From contig WQZG01000021.1 of the NCBI GenBank assembly GCA_009780855.1, forward strand, positions 1 through 44,916: a stretch of 44,916 bases of DNA, given 5' to 3'. Positions 15,060 through 23,091 of the stretch are shown here, piece after piece. The notes beneath the pieces were generated by a model. The model searched no databases and had not been told where the DNA came from. It saw only the letters and a program-made list of their open reading frames with translations. The position numbers were made by a program, and so were the translations under genes. The first letter of the stretch is position 1, and each line of letters opens with the position of its first letter. The DNA is from Treponema sp. (lineage in GTDB: Bacteria; Spirochaetota; Spirochaetia; Treponematales; Breznakiellaceae).

Positions 15060-16451
15060 TTAATTGAGATTATTGACGATATCCTGTCCTCTCCTTGTCA
15101 GCTCACGGATAAAGTTATCCAGGGGCATTTCATCATTGAGGTAGACCGGGAGCTGTTCTTCCAGCAGGGCGTCAAGCGGCGGTATGTATTTGTTAAGCGA
15201 CGGATCCAGGGGGAATACTCCCAGGAAGGAATCGTTGGGTACGGTCACCGCCTTGATGGCTGTAGCGACCGGGTAAATATTTGTCTGTTTAACGCCGTTC
15301 TTGTCCGTAAAATTTGTAAAGGTGCCAACGGCGGTTGTAAGGTCGCTGCCGGAGAAAATCGGCATATAAACGCCGTTAATGTCGAAGTTTTCGTTGCAGA
15401 CAAACCGCATAAACCTGTAGGCTTCCAGAACGTTTTTGCAGGTGCTGGGCGCGTAGAAGGCGCCGGCCAGTTCGTTGTAGGAAGATTTGGTTTTATCGGC
15501 CTGGGTAAGAACCGGCAGTTCGGAGACGCCCAGTTCAAAGGGAAGTTTACCGGCGCCGGGATCGTTGAACATAAATCCCTGCAGATAAATCAGCGTAAAC
15601 GGACCGTCCAGAATAAGGCCGCATTCCTGCCTTGCAAGCGAAGCGCGCCGGTTAAGGCTCTCCGCCGCGTACACCGCGACTGTCGGCGCCAGTTTTTCAA
15701 CCTGGGCGTAATCGTGGTAGAACTTGATGCAGTCGCGGAAACGCTGGTCGTCAAAGTTTACGGTTACTTTGCCGCTGCTGTCTTTTGTGACCTGTTTCCA
15801 GCCGGCGACCGATGCCGCTCCGTAGGTAATCTGAACCCAAAGCGCCTGCAGGCAGGCAGGCCACTTGAGACCGGGTACGCTCTGGAATTTTTTTGTAACA
15901 TCCAGAAATTCCGCCTGGGTCATCTGATCCGGAACTGTAATGCCGTACTTGTCGGCCATGGTTTTATTGTAAAAGACCTTGAAGGTGTTTCCGGCGCGGG
16001 GTACTCCGTAAATGCTGCCGTTGTAAGCTGTCGCCTGCGCTCCAAGCTGGCCGTAGTCCTTGACAAAATCATCCTGGTTTGCGGCGATGGCGCTGTCGAG
16101 GGGAAGGGCCGCGCCGTTGATTGCGCGGTTCATCAGATCGCTGGTGTTAAGATAGCAGATGTCGATTTGCTGGCCGCCAGCTACCAATGTGTCCAGTCTG
16201 GCCATTCCGTCAGTGTCGGCAAGCGCGCCCAGTTCCTGGTAGTCGATGGTAACGTAGGGGCTGCGCGCTTTATAACGGTCAATAAGGTTCTTTGCGGTAT
16301 TGTTGGCTTCAAATCCAAACCCAACCCATTTAAGCGTAACCGGATTTGATGCAGAAGCAGGCTGTCCCGCTTTGGCCGGCGCCTGTCCGCTTGCGAAGCA
16401 AAGTGAGCCCGCAATGAGCAGACAGGTTAAAAGAAACAAAACTTTTTTCAT
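15060..16451 (-). CDS. Extracellular sugar-binding protein, family 1
   Basis: 463 residues. Signal peptide MKKVLFLLTCLLIAGSLCFASG, probably cleaved after CFA; the Cys is not in a good lipobox. Seen: VTLKWVGFGFEANNTAKNLIDRYKA, IDICYLNTSDLMNRA, YGVPRAGNTFKVFYNKTMADKYGI and GLILDGPFTLIYL, as in CUT1 binding proteins. GGGAGG precedes the ATG by 6 nt and a promoter is visible at 16493-16522. The ligand cannot be read from sequence; the downstream sialidase-fold enzyme suggests an oligosaccharide. Confidence 0.9.
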   Translation of the reverse strand: MKKVLFLLTCLLIAGSLCFASGQAPAKAGQPASASNPVTLKWVGFGFEANNTAKNLIDRYKARSPYVTIDYQELGALADTDGMARLDTLVAGGQQIDICYLNTSDLMNRAINGAALPLDSAIAANQDDFVKDYGQLGAQATAYNGSIYGVPRAGNTFKVFYNKTMADKYGITVPDQMTQAEFLDVTKKFQSVPGLKWPACLQALWVQITYGAASVAGWKQVTKDSSGKVTVNFDDQRFRDCIKFYHDYAQVEKLAPTVAVYAAESLNRRASLARQECGLILDGPFTLIYLQGFMFNDPGAGKLPFELGVSELPVLTQADKTKSSYNELAGAFYAPSTCKNVLEAYRFMRFVCNENFDINGVYMPIFSGSDLTTAVGTFTNFTDKNGVKQTNIYPVATAIKAVTVPNDSFLGVFPLDPSLNKYIPPLDALLEEQLPVYLNDEMPLDNFIRELTRRGQDIVNNLN

Positions 16452-16492
16452 TATTTCCTCCCAAAATATTTAATGATTGCAAATATTATTTT

Positions 16493-16522
16493 ATTATAAT
16501 CGCTACCCGGCCAAAATTACAA
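16493..16522 (-). promoter_or_regulatory. Promoter of the sugar ABC operon
   Basis: Minus strand TTGTAA (plus 16517-16522), 18-nt spacer, perfect TATAAT (plus 16493-16498). The leader of about 35 nt contains GGGAGG before the ATG. Confidence 0.6.
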
Positions 16523-16530
16523 GCAAAAAA

Positions 16531-17031
16531 TTATTCGCCCATTACCGCGATCTGAATGCTCCGCTTGCGGGCCCTTACCTGGTCCCAGTCTATAAAATAG
16601 GTGTGTCCGAATTCGCCCAGGTCGGGTTTGCCGTCCTCGATAATTATTGTCTCCGACCTGCCAAAGATGCATGAACGCAGATGGGCGTCCGTATTAAGGC
16701 TGGTCCACGGACCGGGCTCGCCGACGCTGTCGCCGAACTCGACGTGTTTGGGGCCCGGATGCATGTACTGGTTTTCCACGCGGCAGGTGGGCACGAGTTT
16801 CTCCATCAGATTGCAGAGGTCCTGCTGAAGATATTCCAGTCCAAAGTAGGTTTTATCGTGCGAACATTCCTGGATCATTACGGAGCAGGTTGTATGGTGC
16901 GAATAAATAACGCACATTCCGGTTTTTATTCCGGTCCCGGCGACGATTTCTTTTACTTTTTCTGTTATATCATGAAAGGTAGGATGCAATCCTTCGGACT
17001 GAACATCAATTTTTTCGCGGATCATTTTCAT
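16531..17031 (-). CDS. YjbQ/UPF0047 family protein
   Basis: 166 residues of the YjbQ fold. Seen: GLHPTFHDITEKVKEIVAG, CVIYSHHTTCSVMIQE, NTDAHLRSCIFGRSETIIIEDGKPDLG and a C-terminal DWDQVRARKRSIQIAVMG. The family has reported thiamine-phosphate synthase side activity, but its main job is unclear. The SHHTTCS and DAHLRS motifs are the conserved active-site region. AAGGAG lies 9 nt before the ATG. It sits between two ABC clusters with a gap of about 75 nt on each side. Confidence 0.9.
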   Translation of the reverse strand: MKMIREKIDVQSEGLHPTFHDITEKVKEIVAGTGIKTGMCVIYSHHTTCSVMIQECSHDKTYFGLEYLQQDLCNLMEKLVPTCRVENQYMHPGPKHVEFGDSVGEPGPWTSLNTDAHLRSCIFGRSETIIIEDGKPDLGEFGHTYFIDWDQVRARKRSIQIAVMGE

Positions 17032-17105
17032 TTTATTTTTCTCCTTGTTTTACAATATAAAAATATAAAAATTAAGTATGAATATTAAGTTTACGAAGAT
17101 TGTGT

Positions 17106-18161
17106 TTATTCGGCAAGCCTGTATTTTTGCGCGGCTTTCAAAAAAGCGTCAATGTTTTCCTGCGGAACATCGGCTCCAATACCGTTGGACGGAGCTATTA
17201 TATACCTGCTGTATTTGCCCAATAATTTTACGGTTTCCCCCACGGTAAAATTGATTTCCTCCGGCGTTCCGAGCGGCAGCAGCTCCTGGTTGCAGATGCC
17301 GCCAAAAAAACTTATTTTGTCTCCGTACTTTTGCGCAAGCGATTCAAGGTTCATGGCTTTTGGCTGCACCGGATTAATTACATTTACTCCTATCTCAATC
17401 AGGTCGCCCGCAATTTCCGTAATATTTCCGCAGCTGTGATGGATCATCGGGAGCCCCGCGTTACGGTAAACCGATACTATTTTTGCCAGGCGGGGTTTGA
17501 ATGTTTTGCGCCAGATTTCCGGCGACATTAGCATTGCAGTCTGCATGCCGTAATCATCAACTGTGCGGCCGCAGTTTACCCCCAGCTTAATATAACGCTT
17601 TGCCAGCGCAACCTGGAAATCAGTTATTTTATCAAGCAAAAAAGAAGTTTTTTCTTCTTCATCCATAAGGTCTGTTAAAAAATTTTCGAATCCCCGGAGT
17701 ATATAGGCGCGCTCGAATAACGTACAAAAATGATACCCGGTGACTATGTATTTTCTTGCGTAACCGTTATTGATAAGCCATACGGTGTAATCAAGGTACC
17801 CTGCTTCTTCCGGATCCGGGAACCTGTATTGTTCCAGATCATCCCAGTCTTTTATGGGGCCGTCCATGTAAAACAAATCCTGGGAGCAGTCCCAATTACA
17901 GCCCCATTCGTCCCGGATAATTTTTTCGCCGCGGTAATCCATTGTTTTGAGGCGGAGTACAGCTCCGTTCATATAACCGTAGAGTACATGATTATCAATA
18001 AACGGGAGCAGTTCCAAATCGCTTATCCGCTCTATGCCCTTGTTTGCAAGAAATCTGCGCAGGCCCCTTGCTGTAAAATCACACTGTACCGGCAGCATAT
18101 CTAAATCCTGCCCAAAGGCGCAGCGGGTAAAACGTTCCCGGGGTGACAAAGACGCGGTCAT
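17106..18161 (-). CDS. Second URO-D family methyltransferase-like protein
   Basis: 351 residues, paralogous in fold to the protein at 10818-11900 but distant. Seen: LSPRERFTRCAFGQDLDMLPVQ, RDEWGCNW, NCGRTVDDYGMQTAMLMSPEIW, PMIHHSCGNITEIAGDLIEIGVNVINPVQP, ISFFGGICNQELLPLGTPEE and YIIAPSNGIGADVP. Belongs to the MtaA-like branch by these motifs. It begins 9 nt after the stop of the dipeptide transporter ATPase, so it is the last gene of that operon. No corrinoid protein is in the window. Confidence 0.8.
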   Translation of the reverse strand: MTASLSPRERFTRCAFGQDLDMLPVQCDFTARGLRRFLANKGIERISDLELLPFIDNHVLYGYMNGAVLRLKTMDYRGEKIIRDEWGCNWDCSQDLFYMDGPIKDWDDLEQYRFPDPEEAGYLDYTVWLINNGYARKYIVTGYHFCTLFERAYILRGFENFLTDLMDEEEKTSFLLDKITDFQVALAKRYIKLGVNCGRTVDDYGMQTAMLMSPEIWRKTFKPRLAKIVSVYRNAGLPMIHHSCGNITEIAGDLIEIGVNVINPVQPKAMNLESLAQKYGDKISFFGGICNQELLPLGTPEEINFTVGETVKLLGKYSRYIIAPSNGIGADVPQENIDAFLKAAQKYRLAE

Positions 18162-18170
18162 CTCTTTACC

Positions 18171-19172
18171 TTAATTCCCTGCCAGAATACACGCGACCTG
18201 GTGATCCGGCTCGTCCCTTAAAGGACGGAGCAGCGGAACTTTTGTCCTGCATTCATCAGTGCATTTCCTGCAGCGTGTATGGAAACGGCAGCCGGACGGC
18301 GGATCCGCCGGAGACGGAACATCGCCTTCAAGAATAATACGCTGCGGCTTAGCGCCGAGTCTTGGAACAGGAACGGCGGAAAGCAATGCTTCTGTATATG
18401 GATGCCGCGGGTGATTGTAGAGAGAATCTGCCGGCGCGAGTTCAACAATTTTTCCAAGGTACATAACCGCTATCCGATCGCTCATATACTCCACTACCGA
18501 AAGATCGTGGGCTATAAAAATATATGTGAGATGCAGGTCTGCCTGCAGTTCCTTCATTAAATTAAGCACCTGTGCCTGTATTGAAACATCAAGCGCTGAC
18601 ACCGGCTCGTCGCAGACCACCAGCTCCGGCTGCAAACACAGCGATCGCGCGATGCAGATACGCTGGCGCTGGCCTCCGGAAAACTCATGCGGGTACCTGT
18701 ACATGTAATCCGGGCGCAGGTTTACCCTCTCAAGGCTCTGTTCGATTATTTCCCTGCGCTGCGCCGCGTTCTTCCATCCGTGGAGTTTTAACGGCTCGTC
18801 AAACGCCGTAAAAATATTTTTTACCGGATTAAGCGACGAATAGGGATCCTGGAAAACCATCTGTATTTTCCTGCGCGCGGCAAAACTTTCTTCCAGGTCA
18901 AGCTCGAGCAGATTCCTGAATTCTTCTTTTTCTCCCGGGTTAAAATTATACCAGAGCTCTCCGGAATCCGGGTTCTGCAGTCTGACCACGCATTTGCCCA
19001 GTGTCGTCTTGCCGCAGCCTGACTCGCCTACCAGACCCAATGTCTCGCCGCGTTTGACATAAAGGTCAACCCCGTCCACCGCCCTGATCCTTCCGGTTTC
19101 CTTTCTGAATAAACCGGCGGTTATCGGAAAATGTCTGGTAATATTTTTTATCTCAAGCAGTATTTCAGACAT
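18171..19172 (-). CDS. Dipeptide/oligopeptide ABC transporter ATPase, DppF/OppF type
   Basis: 333 residues. Walker A GESGCGKT at 49-56, Q-loop FQDPYSSLNP, signature FSGGQRQR, Walker B LVVCDEPVSALD and switch His IFIAHDLSVV. The C-terminal oligopeptide-ABC tail has four-cysteine spacing (PSGCRFHTRCRKCTDEC), a metal-cluster motif of this family. GGGAG lies 5 nt before the ATG. Overlaps the other ATPase gene by 8 nt. Confidence 0.95.
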   Translation of the reverse strand: MSEILLEIKNITRHFPITAGLFRKETGRIRAVDGVDLYVKRGETLGLVGESGCGKTTLGKCVVRLQNPDSGELWYNFNPGEKEEFRNLLELDLEESFAARRKIQMVFQDPYSSLNPVKNIFTAFDEPLKLHGWKNAAQRREIIEQSLERVNLRPDYMYRYPHEFSGGQRQRICIARSLCLQPELVVCDEPVSALDVSIQAQVLNLMKELQADLHLTYIFIAHDLSVVEYMSDRIAVMYLGKIVELAPADSLYNHPRHPYTEALLSAVPVPRLGAKPQRIILEGDVPSPADPPSGCRFHTRCRKCTDECRTKVPLLRPLRDEPDHQVACILAGN

Positions 19173-20211
19173 TTTTGCTCCCGGTATTATTTTCTGCGGC
19201 GCCTTCGTATAAAAAGCAGCGTACTTTATGGGAGATTTTTCCCGGTAAAATCACCCCGGCCGGCTGGCCGGAACATTCGGGGCGGCTGTAATCGCAGCGG
19301 GGGGCAAAGGCGCAGCCGGGCGGCATCTCGGAAGGATCGGGAGTATTGCCGCGTATTGGTTCCAGTAATTTTTTCCCCTGGCTGCCCAGTACAGGGACTG
19401 AATTAAGCAGGGCTTTTGTATACGGATGGGCCGGTTCAAGAAAAATATCTTCCCTGGTACCGGACTCTACAATTTTACCCATATACATTACCGCGATGTC
19501 ATCGGCCGTGTCTGCGACTATTCCCATGTTGTGGGTAATCAGAATCACAGTAAAGCCAAGTTTTTTTTGGAGGTTCTTTATCAGCTCAAGTATCTGCGCC
19601 TGGATTGTAACATCGAGAGCGGTAGTCGGTTCGTCGGCTATGAGAAGTTCCGGGCTGCAGATTAATCCCATCGCGATCATTACGCGCTGCTTCATGCCGC
19701 CGGAAAACTGATGCGGATAATCTTTTATTCGGTCGGCGGCTTTTGGAATGGAAAGGGATTCAAGCATTTTTACGGTTCGATCAAGCGCCTGTTTGTAGGT
19801 AACTTTTTCGTGGGCTCTTATGTTCTCGATTATTTGATCCCCCACGCGGTAAACCGGGTTAAGGGAAGACATGGGGTCCTGGAAAATCATGGAAATTTTT
19901 TCGCCCCGGATGGAACGCAGGCGGCGGTCGGTGCTCTTCATGGACAGCAGATCGATTTCCCCGTCTTTTACCGGCCTGAAAATTACCTGTCCGGACACTT
20001 TGCCCGCCGGTGGCAGAAGCTGCATTATCGAATGTGCGGTCACGCTTTTGCCGCAGCCGGATTCGCCGACAAGCCCCAGAGTCCTTGCCCGCCCAACATC
20101 AAAAGAAACGCCGTCTACCGCCTTAACTACACTGCGCCCAACTGCAAATTCAGTATGTAAATTTTTTACAGAAAGTATATTATTGTTATTTTCGATATTT
20201 TCGAAATTCAT
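19165..20211 (-). CDS. Dipeptide/oligopeptide ABC transporter ATPase, DppD/OppD type
   Basis: 348 residues. Walker A GESGCGKS at 49-56, Q-loop FQDPMSSLNPVYRVGDQI, signature FSGGMKQR, Walker B LLIADEPTTALD, then LITHNMGIVADTADDIAVMYMGKIVE. The cysteine tail PPGCAFAPRCDYSRPEC marks the oligopeptide subfamily. A GTG at 20214 is also in frame, but GAGG is 4 nt before ATG 20209-20211, so I use the ATG. A 7-bp microsatellite lies just upstream, between it and the permease gene. Confidence 0.95.
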   Translation of the reverse strand: MNFENIENNNNILSVKNLHTEFAVGRSVVKAVDGVSFDVGRARTLGLVGESGCGKSVTAHSIMQLLPPAGKVSGQVIFRPVKDGEIDLLSMKSTDRRLRSIRGEKISMIFQDPMSSLNPVYRVGDQIIENIRAHEKVTYKQALDRTVKMLESLSIPKAADRIKDYPHQFSGGMKQRVMIAMGLICSPELLIADEPTTALDVTIQAQILELIKNLQKKLGFTVILITHNMGIVADTADDIAVMYMGKIVESGTREDIFLEPAHPYTKALLNSVPVLGSQGKKLLEPIRGNTPDPSEMPPGCAFAPRCDYSRPECSGQPAGVILPGKISHKVRCFLYEGAAENNTGSKNV

Positions 20212-20246
20212 CACACCTCGCTATTAATTCCGCATTAAGAATCTTG

Positions 20247-20281
20247 AATTCCGAATTCCTAATTCCGAATTCCGAATTTCT
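20247..20281. repeat. 5 x 7-bp microsatellite between dipeptide permease and ATPase genes
   Basis: Units AATTCCG, AATTCCT, AATTCCG, AATTCCG, AATTTCT. It occupies most of the only sizeable gap in the operon and runs into the permease stop codon. Confidence 0.85.
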
Positions 20282-21143
20282 AGAGCTGGTTCGGATCCAG
20301 TACATCGCGCAGCCCGTCGCCAAAAAAGTTGACGCCAAGGACAAAGAACGCGATTGCGAAACCCGGGAAAATCCAGAGCCAGGGATTTTCTGTAATTACA
20401 ATAATTTCTTTGGCGGCGTTGATCACATTTCCCCATGTCGGAACTCCCGACGGAACTCCAATGCCGATAAATGACAGGGCCGCTTCTGTAAGGATAAAAC
20501 CCGCGGTGTTAAGCGTGAACTGTACAACGACGGGGCCAAGACAGTTGGGAAGGATGTGCCTGAAAACGATGGACAGGCTGCCTATGCCGAACGCTCTGCA
20601 TGCTTCGACAAAACTTTCTTCCCGCAGCGAGAAGAACCTTCCCCTGACCAGCCTGAAGGTTGCGATCCAGCCTGTAAAGGTAAAGACCAGAATCAGGTTG
20701 CGGATACTTTGTCCGGCGATAAGCACCAGCACCAGGTTAAGAAGCAGCTGCGGAATTACAGCGGCAAGCTCGGCAACCTTAACAATAACCGCGTCGGCAA
20801 TCCCGCCGAAATAGCCGCACAGGCTTCCCAGTATAATACCCAGCAGCATGCCGCCGGCTGCTCCGGACAGGCCGATCAATATTGACATGCGTCCGCCGTA
20901 AAGCAGCCTGGAAAAAACATCGCGCCCCAGATTGTCCGTTCCAAAAATATGCGGGCCGCCGGGAGCCAGTCTTCTTTCCCTCAGGGAGATACCGTTCGGG
21001 TCGTACGATGTAAACAGGGGAGCGAACACGCACATAAAAATTATTACCGTAATAATGACCAGGCCTGTAACCGCGAGCCTGTTGCGCATAAATTTTTCCA
21101 GGCCCCGTTTGGCAAGGTAAAAACTGTGTCCGCCTTTTTGCAT
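20280..21143 (-). CDS. Dipeptide ABC transporter permease, DppC/OppC type
   Basis: 287 residues with the N-terminal helix of DppC (FMRNRLAVTGLVIITVIIFMCVFAPLF), then GPHIFGTDNLGRDVFSRLLYGGRMSI, and coupling motif SFVEACRAFGIGSLSIVFRHILPN. Ends FFVLGVNFFGDGLRDVLDP, standard for the family. The ATG overlaps the DppB-type stop by one base (TGATG). Confidence 0.95.
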   Translation of the reverse strand: MQKGGHSFYLAKRGLEKFMRNRLAVTGLVIITVIIFMCVFAPLFTSYDPNGISLRERRLAPGGPHIFGTDNLGRDVFSRLLYGGRMSILIGLSGAAGGMLLGIILGSLCGYFGGIADAVIVKVAELAAVIPQLLLNLVLVLIAGQSIRNLILVFTFTGWIATFRLVRGRFFSLREESFVEACRAFGIGSLSIVFRHILPNCLGPVVVQFTLNTAGFILTEAALSFIGIGVPSGVPTWGNVINAAKEIIVITENPWLWIFPGFAIAFFVLGVNFFGDGLRDVLDPNQL

Positions 21144-22120
21144 CAGCCGTTATTCCTTAATTTTGCGCCTATTCTTACCCTTGGATCGAGGGCCGCGGTA
21201 AGAACGTCGATCAGCATGCTTGCGAGCAGCGATACCACCGAAAGCATAAATATTATAACAAGCACAAGCTGGTAATCGTTGGAATTAATCGCGCTTAATA
21301 ACCGGGCGCCGACCCCGGCATAACCAAAGACCGTTTCGATGACGACGGAGCCGGATATGAGCATGGGCAGCCTGAAACAGATCAGGACGCTTACAGGCAT
21401 TAATGAATTTCTGAAGGCGTGTTTAAAATAAACTTTCCATTCCGGCAGTCCTTTTGCCCTGGCTGTTTTTACATAGTCTTTTCCAAGAACATCCAGCATT
21501 GAATTCCTTGTATACCGCGTCAAAGCCGCGGCAAGAACCAGTCCCAGTGAGCAGGCCGGCAGGATTAAAAACTTAAGCGACTGAACCGCGTTTAATCCGA
21601 TATCGGTCCTGCCCTGTGCCGGGAACCACTGCAGTTTTATGGCGAATATCAGTATGGCAAGAATTCCTATAAAAAATTCGGGAATGGAAATTCCTGCCAC
21701 TCCAAAAACCGACAGCAAACTGTCAATCCAGGTGTTTTGTTTAATCGAGCAGATAATGCCAAACAGCAGACCGATGACAGTCGAGATGAGCAGGGCCGCA
21801 AGCGCTAGCCTGATCGTGGCCGGCAGGAGGCTTTTGATTATATCCTTGATGGGCTTGCCTGTGATTATACTGTAACCCAGATCTCCCTGCACAAGCCGGC
21901 CTGCCCATTTAACATAACGCACCAAAAACGGATCATTGAGCCCCAGACTCTGCCTTAGGGCCGCCATGTCCGCCTGCGAGACCGAAGCCATCATCTCCGG
22001 CGAGAACATCGAAGAAGCCGGATCCCCGGGAGTCAGATCCAGTGCCAAAAAAACCAAAAAACTGATTACCAATACCATCGGTATCAGAAGCAAAAGGCGT
22101 GTAATAAAATATTTTAGCAT
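21143..22120 (-). CDS. Dipeptide ABC transporter permease, DppB/OppB type
   Basis: 325 residues, six membrane segments. Seen: MLKYFITRLLLLIPMVLVI and FLALDLTPGDPAS, GLNDPFLVRYVKWAGRLVQGDLGYS, coupling motif DYVKTARAKGLPEWKVYFKHAFRNSLMP and GARLLSAINSNDYQLV. A canonical first permease. One base separates it from the Gfo/Idh/MocA gene upstream. Confidence 0.95.
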   Translation of the reverse strand: MLKYFITRLLLLIPMVLVISFLVFLALDLTPGDPASSMFSPEMMASVSQADMAALRQSLGLNDPFLVRYVKWAGRLVQGDLGYSIITGKPIKDIIKSLLPATIRLALAALLISTVIGLLFGIICSIKQNTWIDSLLSVFGVAGISIPEFFIGILAILIFAIKLQWFPAQGRTDIGLNAVQSLKFLILPACSLGLVLAAALTRYTRNSMLDVLGKDYVKTARAKGLPEWKVYFKHAFRNSLMPVSVLICFRLPMLISGSVVIETVFGYAGVGARLLSAINSNDYQLVLVIIFMLSVVSLLASMLIDVLTAALDPRVRIGAKLRNNG

Positions 22121-22121
22121 C

Positions 22122-23087
22122 TTACCGTTCTTTGATTTCTGAAAGTTCTATTTTACGTCCGCCTTCTTCCCTGCTCCTTGTCCCGCCGATTACCAGTTTG
22201 GAAAGTTCGATGGTTTCTGTAAAAGGATAGGGGCGGCTGCCGGATCGCAGGTACTGTATAAAAACTTCCATCTGCCTCTTGAACGCGTAATAACTGTCGG
22301 TCTCGGTAATATACTTATTGCTGACGCTGCCGATTATAAGAATCGAACCAAACGCGCCGTACATATCCATGCTGAGCGGAATCTGAACATCGCAGCCGGA
22401 TTTGTGGATCATGTGGATCATGTTTCTGTCATAAGAACCGGTATTCTGAATTGAGACAAAACCTTCTCCAAGCAGGGGAAAAACTTCTTCCAGCGCGTGG
22501 ATACCGTAGGTCTCCCATTTTTTACACATCGGTTTGCACACGTACATGAGCTTTCCCAGTTCATCGTGGTTTTTATAAAAAGGTTCAGTGCATTTATTAT
22601 AGCGGCCCGATGACGATGAAAGAAAATGTTTGCCTTCATCGTGCCATTTTACAAAGGTGCGCAGATCTTCTTCATTGTCCGTCATTGGTTTGTCGATGAA
22701 CATGGGAATGCCGGCTTCCATAAAGGGCCTGCACCGTTTTACATGTTCTTTCCCGATATCTGTGGCGCAGATAACAGCGTCCACTTTACCGATCATGTCT
22801 TCCGGCCTGTCTGCGATATTGGGAACAAGCGAACTGCGCGACACGTCTTCCGCGTCCGCGCGGTTGTCGCAATAAACATGGGTAACATGAGCGCCCTCTA
22901 TACCAAAGGTATGCGGCGGCTGTTTGTTGAGGTAGGCCGGTATGCCGGCGAACGGACATTTATCCATGAACTTTTTTTCAAAGCCGTTGTAGATTGCGCT
23001 CCAGGAATAGGGATGGCCGTTTCCTTCTGTCATCCCCATTATCCCGAGCCGTATTTCTTTGCTGCCCATCGGCCAAATATTGCTCAA
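22122..23087 (-). CDS. Gfo/Idh/MocA family NAD(P)-dependent dehydrogenase
   Basis: 321 residues. N-terminal Rossmann domain from KEIRLGIMGMTEGNGHPYSW, then KVDAVICATDIGKEHVKRCRPFMEAGIPMFIDKPMTDNEEDL, the family's EKP-like motif with DKP. The reading frame continues upstream to 23255, but that part overlaps the binding-protein gene and is not family-like. I start at TTG 23085-23087, with GGAAGG (plus 23095-23100) 7 nt upstream; ATG 23067-23069 has none. Members oxidise sugars or inositols. Its place inside a peptide-type transporter operon suggests the transporter may carry a sugar or glycopeptide. Confidence 0.85.
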   Translation of the reverse strand: MSNIWPMGSKEIRLGIMGMTEGNGHPYSWSAIYNGFEKKFMDKCPFAGIPAYLNKQPPHTFGIEGAHVTHVYCDNRADAEDVSRSSLVPNIADRPEDMIGKVDAVICATDIGKEHVKRCRPFMEAGIPMFIDKPMTDNEEDLRTFVKWHDEGKHFLSSSSGRYNKCTEPFYKNHDELGKLMYVCKPMCKKWETYGIHALEEVFPLLGEGFVSIQNTGSYDRNMIHMIHKSGCDVQIPLSMDMYGAFGSILIIGSVSNKYITETDSYYAFKRQMEVFIQYLRSGSRPYPFTETIELSKLVIGGTRSREEGGRKIELSEIKER

Positions 23088-23091
23088 TCGA

